Source of the DNA: Maribacter sp.
GTDB lineage: Bacteria; Bacteroidota; Bacteroidia; Flavobacteriales; Flavobacteriaceae
Reading direction: 5' to 3'
DNA: 45,889 nt
NCBI GenBank assembly: GCA_020629415.1
Contig: JAHDDL010000017.1
Coordinates: 37,355 to 83,243 of the forward strand
Below the pieces are notes generated by a model. That model was not told the DNA's origin, did not search any database, and was given only the letters and a program-made list of their open reading frames with translations. Below, piece by piece: positions 36,146-45,192 of this stretch; the stretch's first letter is position 1, and every line of letters starts with the position of its first letter. The translations under genes and the position numbers were made by a program.

Positions 36146-37162
36146 TTGAATAAAAAAAGAACAACTTTAAAAGACATTGCAATCGTTTTGGGTATTTCTA
36201 CCGCCGCCGTGTCGAAAGCTTTAAATGATGATGCGCGAATTAGTGTAAAAACCAAGAATGCGGTAAAAAAAGTAGCCAAAGAACTAGATTATCAACCAAA
36301 CCATTTGGCAAGTGCACTAAGAAAAGGGAAAAGTAAATTAGTTGGTTTGATCGTTCCTAGAACCAATAGCAATTTTTTTTCTTCTGTAGTAGAAAACATG
36401 GAAGAGGTTCTAAATAAAGCAGGGTACAACATTATAATAACCCAATCTAACGAATCTTTTGAAAAGGAATGCGACAATATTGATACGCTGTTATACTTAC
36501 AAGTTGATGGTATTATAGCATCTATGGCAAATGAAACGGTTAATTTGTCCTACTATGAAAAAATTAAGTCCAATGGAATTCCTTTAATTTTATTTGATAG
36601 GGGAGAGAATGATTTGAATGTGGATTATGTTGGGATCAATGATTATGATAGTAGTCATATGATTATAGAGCATTTGGTCAAACAAGGCTGCAAAAGAATT
36701 GCACATATTGGTGGTTACCGCAGAACCAGAATATTCAATAACAGGATAAGAGGATATATTGATGCCATAAAAAAGCACGACCTACCACATGATGATGAAT
36801 TACTTATAGAAAGTAGCCTTACATTAGAAGATGGCAGAAAACAGATTGAAAAATTACTTTCGTTGAAGAACAGGCCCGATGCAGTCTATGTTGCAAGTGA
36901 TTATGCTGCGCTAGGAGCGTTACAGGTTTTGAACGAGATGGGCATTAAAGTGCCCGAAGAAATAAAATTGGTAGGTTTTGGGAACGAACCGTTTACTTCT
37001 TTGGTAACACCTTCCATTACAAGTATAGATCAGCACAGTAAACAGATAGGAAAATTAGCTGCCGAAACCTTTTTGGGTTACGTGGATAAAGATGTGGTAG
37101 AACAATCTTTAAATAAATTAATTCTGGACTCGGCGTTAATTGTAAGAGATTCGTCCAAATAA
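36146..37162 (+). CDS. LacI-family transcriptional regulator of the KDG locus
   Basis: This is a 338-aa regulator starting with TTG at 36146 (first residues M-NKKRTTLKDIA); no ATG fits the conserved N terminus. The helix-turn-helix spans about 7-32 (TLKDIAIVLGISTAAVSKALND), the hinge helix ends at LDYQPNHLASALRKGKSKLVG, and a periplasmic-binding-like effector domain follows (IIASMANETV, VYVASDYAALGALQVLNEMGIKVPEE). It is placed between the kdgK operon and the SDR/MFS operon and flanked by two copies of a LacI-type palindrome, so it probably represses both in response to a pathway intermediate. The effector is not known. Confidence 0.9.
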   Translation: MNKKRTTLKDIAIVLGISTAAVSKALNDDARISVKTKNAVKKVAKELDYQPNHLASALRKGKSKLVGLIVPRTNSNFFSSVVENMEEVLNKAGYNIIITQSNESFEKECDNIDTLLYLQVDGIIASMANETVNLSYYEKIKSNGIPLILFDRGENDLNVDYVGINDYDSSHMIIEHLVKQGCKRIAHIGGYRRTRIFNNRIRGYIDAIKKHDLPHDDELLIESSLTLEDGRKQIEKLLSLKNRPDAVYVASDYAALGALQVLNEMGIKVPEEIKLVGFGNEPFTSLVTPSITSIDQHSKQIGKLAAETFLGYVDKDVVEQSLNKLILDSALIVRDSSK

Positions 37163-37200
37163 AAAAAGCGTTATCGTAAAGTTACGATAACGCTTTTTTT
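37161..37200. terminator. Near-perfect bidirectional terminator between lacI and SDR
   Basis: Two 19-bp arms (37161-37179 and 37182-37200), exact reverse complements, are separated only by AG. The GC-containing stem GCGTTATCGTAA is flanked by seven A on the left and seven T on the right, so it works for both convergent genes. The lacI stop codon runs into the A-tract. Confidence 0.9.
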
Positions 37201-37215
37201 CAAATATAAATGTTT

Positions 37216-37977
37216 TTAGATACCTAAAGCTTGACCACCACCGATCTGTACAGTTTCGGCAGTAATGAAAGCAGCATCTTTGCTAGCTAAGAAAGAAACA
37301 ACACCGGCAACATCTTCTGGCTGACCTAATCTACCTAACATAATGTTATTTGCCCAAGAAGCAAAAACTTCTGGTTTTGTAGCTTTGATCTGAGCATGGA
37401 AAGGAGTGTCAATAGTACCAGGAGATACTGCATTTGCTCTAATACCATATTCAGCTAGATCTTTTGCCAAAGCTCTTGTCAAAGCATGAACTCCTGCTTT
37501 AGAAGTACCGTAGATACCAGCACCTGGTCCACCAGCTGTCCAACCTGCATTAGAGGTATAATTGATGATAGATGGATGATCACCTTTTTTAAGGTAAGGT
37601 ATTGCAGCTCTAGAGGCAAAGAAAGCTGAATCTAAGTTCAAGGCCATAACACCTCTATAAAATTCAGTAGTCATCTCTTCAAAACGGGATCTACCGCCTA
37701 GACCACCTGCGTTATTGATAAGTGTATCTATTTTACCGTATTTTTCACCGATCGCTTTAATGTTCTTGGTTACCGCTTCTTCATTGGTAACATCAAATCC
37801 TAAGTACTCGGCAGTAATACCTTCTGCAGTAAGTTCTTTAATTCTTTCGGCACCAGCTTCGTCATCTATTCCATTTAAGATAACGGTGTAACCATCTTGT
37901 CCTAATCTTTTAGCAACTGCAAATCCGATTCCTCCAGTTGCTCCTGTAATTACTGCTACTTTTCCTTCTGTACTCAT
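37216..37977 (-). CDS. SDR-family oxidoreductase, probable DEH reductase (forms KDG)
   Basis: This 253-aa classical short-chain dehydrogenase has TGATGGIG (11-18) cofactor loop, NNAG (88-91), catalytic Ser142, Tyr156 and Lys160 (YGTSK), and a C-terminal AETVQIGGGQALGI. In marine alginate degraders a neighbouring SDR reduces 4-deoxy-L-erythro-5-hexoseulose uronate (DEH) to KDG; the presence of KDG kinase, KDPG aldolase and a hexuronate-type MFS transporter here fits that step. Absence of a KduI isomerase in the window argues for direct DEH reduction rather than the pectin route. NADH or NADPH preference is not determined. It lies 34 bp downstream of the MFS gene. Confidence 0.82.
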   Translation of the reverse strand: MSTEGKVAVITGATGGIGFAVAKRLGQDGYTVILNGIDDEAGAERIKELTAEGITAEYLGFDVTNEEAVTKNIKAIGEKYGKIDTLINNAGGLGGRSRFEEMTTEFYRGVMALNLDSAFFASRAAIPYLKKGDHPSIINYTSNAGWTAGGPGAGIYGTSKAGVHALTRALAKDLAEYGIRANAVSPGTIDTPFHAQIKATKPEVFASWANNIMLGRLGQPEDVAGVVSFLASKDAAFITAETVQIGGGQALGI

Positions 37978-38011
37978 GTTATAATTTATTTTAATCTATT
38001 CTTAATTCAGT

Positions 38012-39313
38012 TTATTTATTTTCATTTAACGGTTCAATTTTACCGCATAACAACCATATACTGGCCAAGGCAATAATAGCCATAGTTGCGCCTATTACAA
38101 ATGCAGGAGTATAATTGCCCCCGGAAGTTAACCATGGCACTAAGTAAATTAATGCAGCGGCAGTCAACTTTGCCGCCATACCGGCAATACCCGATAAAGT
38201 TCCAATTGTTTTGCCTCCGAAGAAATCACTAGGTAAGGTTTGAACATTACCTATTGCAGTTTGGAAGCCAAATAGGATAAGGGCCATAATCAATACGGCT
38301 GTAGTTGGTCCGCCCGGATTGGCCATTGCAAGCAAACTTGGCAACATTATCAAACAACCAATTGTAATAATAATTTTTCTGGTTTTATCTACCGTCCATC
38401 CCGCTTTTAATCTATTTTGGGCAAATAACCCGCCAAACCAAGCACCTAGCATGGCACCTACATAAGGTACCCAACCATATATACCTATTGTTTTAACGTC
38501 CATGCCATACACCTCGTTCAGGTAGATCGGAATCCATACTACGAACAACCACCATATGGGATCAATGGTAGCAGAAGCTATAATAACGCCCCAACTTTGC
38601 TTATGTGACAATAGTTTTCTGGTATCGGGATTATATCCATCATCAGGTGTACCGTCATTATCTATATCTTGATTTTGTTGCCCGGTCAAGATATAGTTAC
38701 GTTCTTCGTCTGAAATCCAAGGATGTTTTTTTGGTGGAGCTTTTACTAAGATCATCCAAGGTATCAACCATAACAACCCTAGGGCACCTACTATTATAAA
38801 TATCATTTGCCAGCTAAAATATACGGTCATAGTTGCAATTGCCGGTATAGCGACTATACCGCCAATAGCGGCTCCGGAATTAAAGAGGCCTTGGGCAAAA
38901 GCCCTTTCTTGAGTAGGAAACCACTCTCCATTTGCTTTAGCGGCACCCGGCCAGTTGCCGGCTTCGGCAATACCTAGAATAGTTCTGAAAATACCAAAAC
39001 TTAATACCCCTCTCGCCAAGGCATGAAGTGCTGTTGCTATGGACCAAATACCAATTGAAATGGCGAAACCTATTCGAGTGCCCAACCAGTCTAATATTTT
39101 ACCAAAAATGGCTTGCCCAAAGGCGTATGCGAACATAAAAATTACGGAAATAGTGGCAAATACCTCTTTACGTTCATCATTAGTTTTGTCAGGAAATAAG
39201 TCTTCTGCTATATCTGGCCAAAGAACTCCAATAGACTGCCGATCAATGTAATTTATAATTGTGGCTATTGCTATCAAGGTTATAACCCACCATCTTAATC
39301 CTTTAATTTTCAT
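38012..39313 (-). CDS. MFS transporter of the anion:cation symporter (ACS/hexuronate) type
   Basis: This 433-aa inner-membrane protein has about 12 spans. The N-terminal RWWVITLIAIATIINYIDRQSIGV motif and the following SVIFMFAYAFGQAIFGKILDWLGTRIGFA are typical of the ExuT-like ACS family, which imports hexuronates, hexonates and similar organic anions with protons. It is probably the importer for DEH or another unsaturated monouronate made in the periplasm. It is the first gene of a two-gene operon with the SDR. A 10-of-12 match to the LacI palindrome lies about 40 bp upstream. Confidence 0.9.
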   Translation of the reverse strand: MKIKGLRWWVITLIAIATIINYIDRQSIGVLWPDIAEDLFPDKTNDERKEVFATISVIFMFAYAFGQAIFGKILDWLGTRIGFAISIGIWSIATALHALARGVLSFGIFRTILGIAEAGNWPGAAKANGEWFPTQERAFAQGLFNSGAAIGGIVAIPAIATMTVYFSWQMIFIIVGALGLLWLIPWMILVKAPPKKHPWISDEERNYILTGQQNQDIDNDGTPDDGYNPDTRKLLSHKQSWGVIIASATIDPIWWLFVVWIPIYLNEVYGMDVKTIGIYGWVPYVGAMLGAWFGGLFAQNRLKAGWTVDKTRKIIITIGCLIMLPSLLAMANPGGPTTAVLIMALILFGFQTAIGNVQTLPSDFFGGKTIGTLSGIAGMAAKLTAAALIYLVPWLTSGGNYTPAFVIGATMAIIALASIWLLCGKIEPLNENK

Positions 39314-39348
39314 AATTCTGTTCTTTTTGGTCTTGTTTCTTGATGAGA

Positions 39349-39360
39349 ATAATCGATCAA
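39349..39360. promoter_or_regulatory. Possible LacI-type operator O3 upstream of the MFS gene
   Basis: ATAATCGATCAA matches 10 of 12 positions of TTAATCGATTAA, including the whole AATCGAT core, and lies 36 bp upstream of the MFS start. It would place MFS-SDR in the same LacI regulon as kdgK. A single degenerate 12-mer in AT-rich DNA is only suggestive. Confidence 0.4.
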
Positions 39361-39427
39361 TTAATTAAGTTATAAATAGATCTTTATTTTCATTTGGTCG
39401 GTTACGCTATATGCTAATCTTAAATTC

Positions 39428-40129
39428 TTATAAATTGTAACAATACTTATAAAGCTCGCCAAAATGAATTTTCATCATTTCTTTGGCTTCTTGGGTATTT
39501 TGATTTTTGATGGCATTAAAAATATCTTGATGCTCTTTTATTCGTTTAATACCCTGATTCTTATCACAAACATGATATTTCTCAAAGTTGTTGATGATTT
39601 CTGGGGTTATGATCAACATCATTCTATTAATGGTACTATTTCTACAAGCCTGAGCAATTGCTAAATGAAAAAGTAAATCTTCTTGAACGGCATCTTCATT
39701 GTTCAGGACTTTTTCTTTGTAAGATTCTAATGCCGACTCTATCTTTTCCAAATCGTCCTTTGTTCTTCGTTTTGCTGCAAGTCTTACTGTTTTAAGCTCT
39801 AGTAAAATTCTTGTTTCAACTAATGACTTAAAATCTGGATCTTCCAATGCAAGAATGTCGTTTATCATACCGTTCATAGCAACCAAGCCAATATCTGCTA
39901 CAAAGGTTCCGCTTTGTGGTTTAGATTTTAATATGCCGTAAAATTCAAGTTTCTGAATAGTTTCCCGCACATTTCCCCTACTAACTTCAAAACGTTCAGA
40001 CAACATACGTTCTGAAGGTAATTTATCGCCAGGTTCAAGATTTTTATTGTTTATTAAATCTCTAATCTTAGCAATGATTTCATTGTGAAGTTGCTGATGG
40101 TCGTTTTTTGTTAGTATCTCTAGCTTCAT
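39428..40129 (-). CDS. FadR-subfamily GntR regulator (FCD domain), AusR-like candidate
   Basis: This is a 233-aa regulator. The N-terminal GntR winged helix (about 11-78: LEPGDKLPSERMLSERFEVSRGNVRETIQKLE) is followed by an all-helical FCD effector domain whose metal/ligand residues are recognisable as Asp151, His155, His200 and His222. A GntR-family repressor, AusR, is known to control alginate catabolism in Zobellia galactanivorans; location beside susCD, MFS and SDR makes this an equivalent candidate. Two GG-N4-CC palindromes sit on its own promoter and three on the susC promoter with the same 13-bp spacing, so autorepression and susCD control are predicted. DEH or KDG is the likely effector (inference). 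Confidence 0.87.
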   Translation of the reverse strand: MKLEILTKNDHQQLHNEIIAKIRDLINNKNLEPGDKLPSERMLSERFEVSRGNVRETIQKLEFYGILKSKPQSGTFVADIGLVAMNGMINDILALEDPDFKSLVETRILLELKTVRLAAKRRTKDDLEKIESALESYKEKVLNNEDAVQEDLLFHLAIAQACRNSTINRMMLIITPEIINNFEKYHVCDKNQGIKRIKEHQDIFNAIKNQNTQEAKEMMKIHFGELYKYCYNL

Positions 40130-40158
40130 AACTCACATTTTATTTGAATTAAAAAAAT

Positions 40159-40183
40159 TGGTTAACCAGATTGGTTTGTCAAA
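40159..40183. promoter_or_regulatory. Tandem GG-N4-CC operators on the fadR-like promoter
   Basis: Site 1 is TGGTTAACCA (40159-40168, perfect palindrome, centre 40163.5). Site 2 is the degenerate TTGGTTTGTCAAA (40171-40183, centre 40176.5), 13 bp away. Site 2 overlaps the minus-strand -7 box, so binding should block the gene's own transcription. Confidence 0.65.
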
Positions 40184-40209
40184 TTTATAAAAATATATGT
40201 GTTATCAAA
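40180..40209 (-). promoter_or_regulatory. Predicted fadR-like gene promoter
   Basis: On the minus strand, TTTG (40209-40206), an 18-bp spacer and TAAATTTG (40187-40180) match the Bacteroidetes consensus in full. Transcription would start near 40174, about 45 nt before the ATG, with the start point inside the operator pair. Confidence 0.6.
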
Positions 40210-40254
40210 TTTTTAATGAGTTGAATATTAAAAACTTCATTAAAATTTTAAAGA

Positions 40255-40291
40255 AAGATGGACTGGCTCTCTCAAAAAAGCCAGCCATCTT
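40255..40291 (-). terminator. Terminator behind susCD2
   Basis: AAGATGG + CTGGCT pairs with AGCCAG + CCATCTT, giving 13 base pairs interrupted by one bulged A, with a 10-nt loop. On the minus strand it follows the susD stop and is trailed by a T-rich stretch, so it separates susCD from the fadR-like gene. Confidence 0.75.
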
Positions 40292-40326
40292 AAAAAACTA
40301 ACTCAAACAACTTTCTTTATATATTT

Positions 40327-41856
40327 TTAATACCCTGGGTTTTGTGTTAGGGTGGGGTTTCTTTCTAATTCATCTTCAGGTAATGGTAGTAAATAATCAT
40401 CTTCAGAGAAAAATGGTTTTTCACCTTCTAATCCAGAGGCTCCAAATACTTCGTTTCCAATTTTTCTTCTAGCAATGTCGTACCATCTTATTCCTTCAAA
40501 CGCGAATTCTAGTCTTCTTTCTTCTAAAATATCATCTACTGTAATAGTTCCTGATAAATCTGCAGGTACGGCACTTGGCTCAACTGTTACTGGAACACCT
40601 GCACCAGTTTGAGTTTCACCACCCATTCTAGCTCTTGCTCTAACTTGGTTAACATAGTTTAATGCAGTTGCATTATCTCCTAATTCTACAGCAGCTTCAG
40701 CAGCAATCAATAATACTTCAGCATAACGTATCATAGAATAGTTATGGCTAGTTGCTCTTGCGTTAGCACGAGCAAATGGTCCAGGAAAACGTGTATATTT
40801 TGCAATGTAAGGGTTGTTTTTTGCGAATTCATGACCACTAATATCAAATTGCGTGTAATCAACAACTGTACCTCCAATAGATACTTCGTCATCCATACTA
40901 ACCGCTCTTCTATAATCATCGGCATCCCAAGTAGTATAGACTTCTAACGTTGGTACAGCTACAGACCAGCCACCACCTAAGTTTCTGTCATCACCTCTAA
41001 TACCTGTCATTGGGGCAGTTTGATCATAAGCGTTGTCATCAGCTTCAAAATTGTTATAATCTAAAGCGAATATTGGCTCTAAAGACGCATCAATTTCGTT
41101 TGCGTTAAATAAATTTTGGAAGTTTGATTCTAAAGCTAAGTTATACGTACCAGCGTTATCAATAACTTCTTGAGCTTCAGTAAATGCATTTTGATACTCA
41201 CCCATTGTTAAATAAACTAAAGAAAGGTAAGAACTAGCTGCAGCTTTAGAAGGTATTGCTCTAGAGGCAACTGTATTTGGTAACCAAGTTTTAGCATACT
41301 CTAAATCTGAAATTATGTTTGCATAAACCTCAGCAGTAGGAGTTCTTGTGATTGCTGCAGAAGCATCAATATCTACAATAGGTTCTTCAATGTAAGGTAC
41401 ATCTCCAAATAATCTAACTAAATGAAAGTAATAAAATGCTCTGGCAAAATAGGCTTGTGCCGTAATTGGATTTTTAATTTCATCGGCAACATCTACGTTT
41501 TCGGCACCTGCTATTGCATTATTTGCAGCAGCAATTCCTTGGTATGTACGTGGCCAGAATTCACTTATCATACCATTACTGGCAAGTGTAGTAAATTCAT
41601 TCATCTCAACTCTTCTCGTTTCATTAGAGGCAAGACTTACCATATCTGAACGCAGCATTAATGCAATAGAAAGCTTTCTACCCCATATTTTCTCATTGAT
41701 GGCATGTGTTAGTGCCCCATCTACTGCTGTTTGAATATTTGCAGTAGTTTCAAAGAAACCTTCTGCTGACAATATACCTACAGGTTCTTCTTCTAGATCT
41801 GAACAACCCATTATTGATAAACCTATCAATAACAGTAATAATTTATATGTTTTCAT
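40327..41856 (-). CDS. SusD/RagB-family outer-membrane lipoprotein (PUL 2)
   Basis: This is a 509-aa lipoprotein with lipobox IMGC and acylated Cys18, then SDLEEEPVG. The TPR-like core (AQAYFARAFYYFHLVRLFGDVPYIEEP) and C-terminal SusD motif (YSMIRYAEVLLIAAEAAVELGD, EERRLEFAFEGIRWYDIARR) are clear, and it ends NPTLTQNPGY. It is encoded 28 bp behind its SusC partner. The ligand is likely an oligo-uronide, inferred only from the KDG-pathway neighbours. Confidence 0.95.
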   Translation of the reverse strand: MKTYKLLLLLIGLSIMGCSDLEEEPVGILSAEGFFETTANIQTAVDGALTHAINEKIWGRKLSIALMLRSDMVSLASNETRRVEMNEFTTLASNGMISEFWPRTYQGIAAANNAIAGAENVDVADEIKNPITAQAYFARAFYYFHLVRLFGDVPYIEEPIVDIDASAAITRTPTAEVYANIISDLEYAKTWLPNTVASRAIPSKAAASSYLSLVYLTMGEYQNAFTEAQEVIDNAGTYNLALESNFQNLFNANEIDASLEPIFALDYNNFEADDNAYDQTAPMTGIRGDDRNLGGGWSVAVPTLEVYTTWDADDYRRAVSMDDEVSIGGTVVDYTQFDISGHEFAKNNPYIAKYTRFPGPFARANARATSHNYSMIRYAEVLLIAAEAAVELGDNATALNYVNQVRARARMGGETQTGAGVPVTVEPSAVPADLSGTITVDDILEERRLEFAFEGIRWYDIARRKIGNEVFGASGLEGEKPFFSEDDYLLPLPEDELERNPTLTQNPGY

Positions 41857-41884
41857 TTTGTTTTCTTTTAAATTAAATTTTTTC

Positions 41885-44800
41885 TTAAAACTTTAAGTTA
41901 AGGCTCATGTTTACAGTTCTTACCGTTGGGTAGTTCCCAAAATCAAAACCTTGTGCTGTATTGGCAGAAGTATTGTTGTCTCCACCAGAACCAAAGTAGT
42001 TTACTTCTGGGTCTAAGCCAGAGTAGTCTGTAATGGTAATTAAGTTCTGTGCACTTAATCCAATTCTAAGGTTATCTAAACCTAATGTCTCAGTAATATC
42101 AGAAGGAACATTATAGCCAATTGCAATGTTCTTTAATCTAATGTAGCTACCATCTTCAACAAAACGAGAAGAAATTTCTCTGTTACTGTTATTACCTACA
42201 CGTGGAGCATCAGTATCTGTATTAGTTGGCGTCCATGCATTGTTATAATAGTCTGTAGTCGTATTAGCGTCTCCGTTTGTTAACTGAACGTTTGTTAAGT
42301 TAAAAATGTCACCGCCTTGAGAACCTTGGAAGAAAATACTTAAGTCTAAGTTCTTATATGAAAAGTTATTTGTAAAACCCCAAGTGAAATCTGGATTTGG
42401 GTTACCAATAGTTGTTCTATCACCTTCTGTAATATCACCACTACCATCTATATCTGCAAATAATGGGTCACCTGCAACGCCGCCGGATAAAGTAGCCGTC
42501 CCTGCTGGTAAAGCTCCACCTTGGTAAACACCAGCGTAGTCATATCCCCAGAATAATCCAACTTCTTCACCTACCCTTAATACATAACTTCTGTCATGGC
42601 TAAAATAACTTGGTGTAGCATCGAAAAATAAATCAGCATCGTTAACTAAACTTACAACTTCGTTTTTGTTGAAAGCCATGTTAAAATCTGTTGTCCATCT
42701 GAAATTTTCTTTAATAATGTTTTTGGTGCTCAAAGCAACTTCAAAACCTCTGTTGTTAATTTCACCAACGTTTGATAGAATATTGTCACCTGAGAAACCT
42801 GCGTATTCAGGGATACTGTTGTTCGTTAAAATTAAATCTTTAGTATCAATGTTGTAGTAATCCAGAGAAAGTGTAAATCTATTATTTACAAACCCTAAAT
42901 CGATACCAAAGTTAGATTGGTAAGATGATTCCCATTTCAAATTTGGATTTTCTGATTGTTCTGGAGTAACAGCACTAACAGTTTGTCCATTACTAGAAGC
43001 ATAAATGGTTTCCAGTCTAGATAAAGATTGGTATGCGCTAATAGATGGGTTACCAGTTACACCGTAACTTGCTCTCAGCTTTAAGTTAGAAATAGCTTTG
43101 CTGTCCTGTAAGAATTTTTCGTTAGATACTTTCCATCCTAATGCTGCAGAAGGGAAAAGAGCGTACTTTTCATTAGCTGCGAAGTTAGAAGCACCATCTC
43201 TTCTTAATGTAGCTGTAAGTAAGTATTTATCATCCCAGTCATAGTTAAGTCTACCAAATTGAGATTGTATTTCAATTTCAGATCTAGAAGAATCTGGTTG
43301 CAAAATATTTGTTGCCGATCCTAAGCCATAAAAAGAAAATCCATCAGAAATAAAACCTGTAGCTTCAGAGAAGAAATTTTCTGCAACTGTCTTTTGATAA
43401 GAGTAACCACCTAATAAAGTTAAGTTACCTTTTCCTAATTCTGTAGTGTATGTTAAGTAGTTTTCACTTAATACACTAGTTTCTTTATCAATATCAACGA
43501 TAGCTCTACCACTTTCTCCACCTGCTGTTTGTGTTAAAAGAGATGGTAAGTAAATACCTCTAGTTTGGTTTTCTGTACTTAAACCAAAAGTACTTTTAAA
43601 AGTAAGACCTTTTAAAATTTCGTAGTTAGCATAAAAGTTTGCTCTAAAGTTATCAGTTGTTGTTTCGTCAATTCTTTCAGTTGGAACAGCAAATGGGTTG
43701 TCAACAGGGTCACCCACAGTGTTACCGAATGTATAAGAGCCATCTTCGTTAAACACAGCTTGATCTGGAGTGTATCTTAATGCTAATGTAATTACATCAT
43801 CACCACCTGCAGAAACAGAACCGTTTGATTGAGTTGCAGAACCATTTTTAACACCTCTACTCCCAAAAAGGTTCATTCCTAACTTTAATTTATCTGTTAC
43901 TTGCGCGTCAATGTTAGATAAGAACGTTAATCTTTCAAAATCAGAACCTGAAATTATACCCTCTTGTTTAAAGTAGTTGGTAGAAGCATAAAAGTTAATT
44001 TTATCGCTACCACCAGAAACCGAAACTTGGTTATTGGATGTACTTCCAGATCTATAGATCAAGTCTTGCCAATCTGTATTTGCCGGTCCTTGGGAATAAG
44101 GAGTAGTAACACCATTATTTGCTCTAATTTGATTTTGATAATTGGCAAATTCATTAGCATTCAATAAATCTAATCTGTTAGATATATTTTGAATGGCGTA
44201 TGTAGTATTAGCTTCTATAGATATTTTCCCACTTCTACCTTTTTTAGTAGTTACAAGTATAACACCATTTGATCCTCTTGATCCATAAATAGCAGTAGCT
44301 GATGCATCTTTCAAAACTTCCATAGACTCAATATCATTGGCTTGTGGCATAGATGCTCCAACAAAACCATCTACAACTACAAGTGGAGAACTACTTGCGT
44401 TAATTGAAGTGTTACCTCTAATGGTTATACTGATGGGAGCACCTGGCTCCCCACCGTTGTTAGACTGAACAACAACACCGGCTGCACGTCCTTGTAATGC
44501 TTGTTCTGCATTTAAAACAGGATATGCGTTTAATTCCTCAGATTTTACAGAAGAAACAGACCCGGTAATGTCACTTTTTTTCTGAGAACCGTAACCAACA
44601 ACAACAACCTCTTCAAGTTGGCTTGCATCTTCAGCAAGAACAATGTCTAAAGTTTGTTGTCCATTAATAGTTACAGATTTCTTAGCGTAACCAATGTAAG
44701 AGAATTCTAATACATCTCCATTTTTAACGGTAATAGAATAATTACCATCAAAATCTGTTGATGTACCTGTCGTTGTATTTTGGATAACAACATTTGCACC

Positions 44801-44920
44801 GGGTACAGGCATACTCGTCTCATCGGTAACTGTACCGGTCAGGTTATACCCGTCTTGTGCGAATAATGATATGTTGAGTAACAATACCATTATTAATACT
44901 AATTTTGTTTTTAAATTCAT
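41885..44920 (-). CDS. SusC/RagA-family TonB-dependent outer-membrane transporter (PUL 2)
   Basis: This 1011-aa protein has a signal peptide 1-21 (...NISLFA). The CarboxypepD_reg-like domain (about 26-105; LTGTVTDETSMPVPGANVVI, FDGNYSITV, FSYIGYAKKSVTI) leads to EEVVVVGYGSQKKSDITG, a plug with ITIRGNTSINASSSPLVVVDG and VLKDASATAIYGSRGSNGV, and the barrel ending VNMSLNLKF. It imports ligand captured by the co-encoded SusD. It is transcribed away from the phosphomannose-isomerase-like gene; a 634-bp divergent region with three phased operators lies upstream. Probable substrate: alginate oligosaccharides, from context. Confidence 0.95.
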   Translation of the reverse strand: MNLKTKLVLIMVLLLNISLFAQDGYNLTGTVTDETSMPVPGANVVIQNTTTGTSTDFDGNYSITVKNGDVLEFSYIGYAKKSVTINGQQTLDIVLAEDASQLEEVVVVGYGSQKKSDITGSVSSVKSEELNAYPVLNAEQALQGRAAGVVVQSNNGGEPGAPISITIRGNTSINASSSPLVVVDGFVGASMPQANDIESMEVLKDASATAIYGSRGSNGVILVTTKKGRSGKISIEANTTYAIQNISNRLDLLNANEFANYQNQIRANNGVTTPYSQGPANTDWQDLIYRSGSTSNNQVSVSGGSDKINFYASTNYFKQEGIISGSDFERLTFLSNIDAQVTDKLKLGMNLFGSRGVKNGSATQSNGSVSAGGDDVITLALRYTPDQAVFNEDGSYTFGNTVGDPVDNPFAVPTERIDETTTDNFRANFYANYEILKGLTFKSTFGLSTENQTRGIYLPSLLTQTAGGESGRAIVDIDKETSVLSENYLTYTTELGKGNLTLLGGYSYQKTVAENFFSEATGFISDGFSFYGLGSATNILQPDSSRSEIEIQSQFGRLNYDWDDKYLLTATLRRDGASNFAANEKYALFPSAALGWKVSNEKFLQDSKAISNLKLRASYGVTGNPSISAYQSLSRLETIYASSNGQTVSAVTPEQSENPNLKWESSYQSNFGIDLGFVNNRFTLSLDYYNIDTKDLILTNNSIPEYAGFSGDNILSNVGEINNRGFEVALSTKNIIKENFRWTTDFNMAFNKNEVVSLVNDADLFFDATPSYFSHDRSYVLRVGEEVGLFWGYDYAGVYQGGALPAGTATLSGGVAGDPLFADIDGSGDITEGDRTTIGNPNPDFTWGFTNNFSYKNLDLSIFFQGSQGGDIFNLTNVQLTNGDANTTTDYYNNAWTPTNTDTDAPRVGNNSNREISSRFVEDGSYIRLKNIAIGYNVPSDITETLGLDNLRIGLSAQNLITITDYSGLDPEVNYFGSGGDNNTSANTAQGFDFGNYPTVRTVNMSLNLKF

Positions 44921-45192
44921 TTGTAGTCTTGTTATGTTAATTTAAGTTCGACTTGTTAAAGTCTGATTAAAGCATTTTAAAATGAAAATTGAATTGAGTT
45001 TCATTTTACATCTGCTAGGGCTTCTTTAATTTCTACTACTTGCTTTTGAAGAAAACACTAACAGTAAATAGTTCATTTTTTTAATCGCATCCTTATTTCT
45101 AATAGGAAATGATAATGTAAATGTGTTAATCTAAATTTTCAGTCATTGAATTGAATTAAAATTAAGTTCGATGTTAATTTGAGTTTTAATAT

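Noticed and set aside
33015..39313. Pectin (KduI/KduD) or 3,6-anhydrogalactose pathway
   Set aside because: There is no KduI isomerase and no galactonate-type dehydratase or KDPGal-specific pair; the kinase, aldolase and SDR fit DEH to KDG to KDPG better. Not excluded absolutely.
40731..44167. Antisense open frames within susC2, susD2 and other large genes
   Set aside because: They are short, lack family features and lie wholly opposite well-supported genes.
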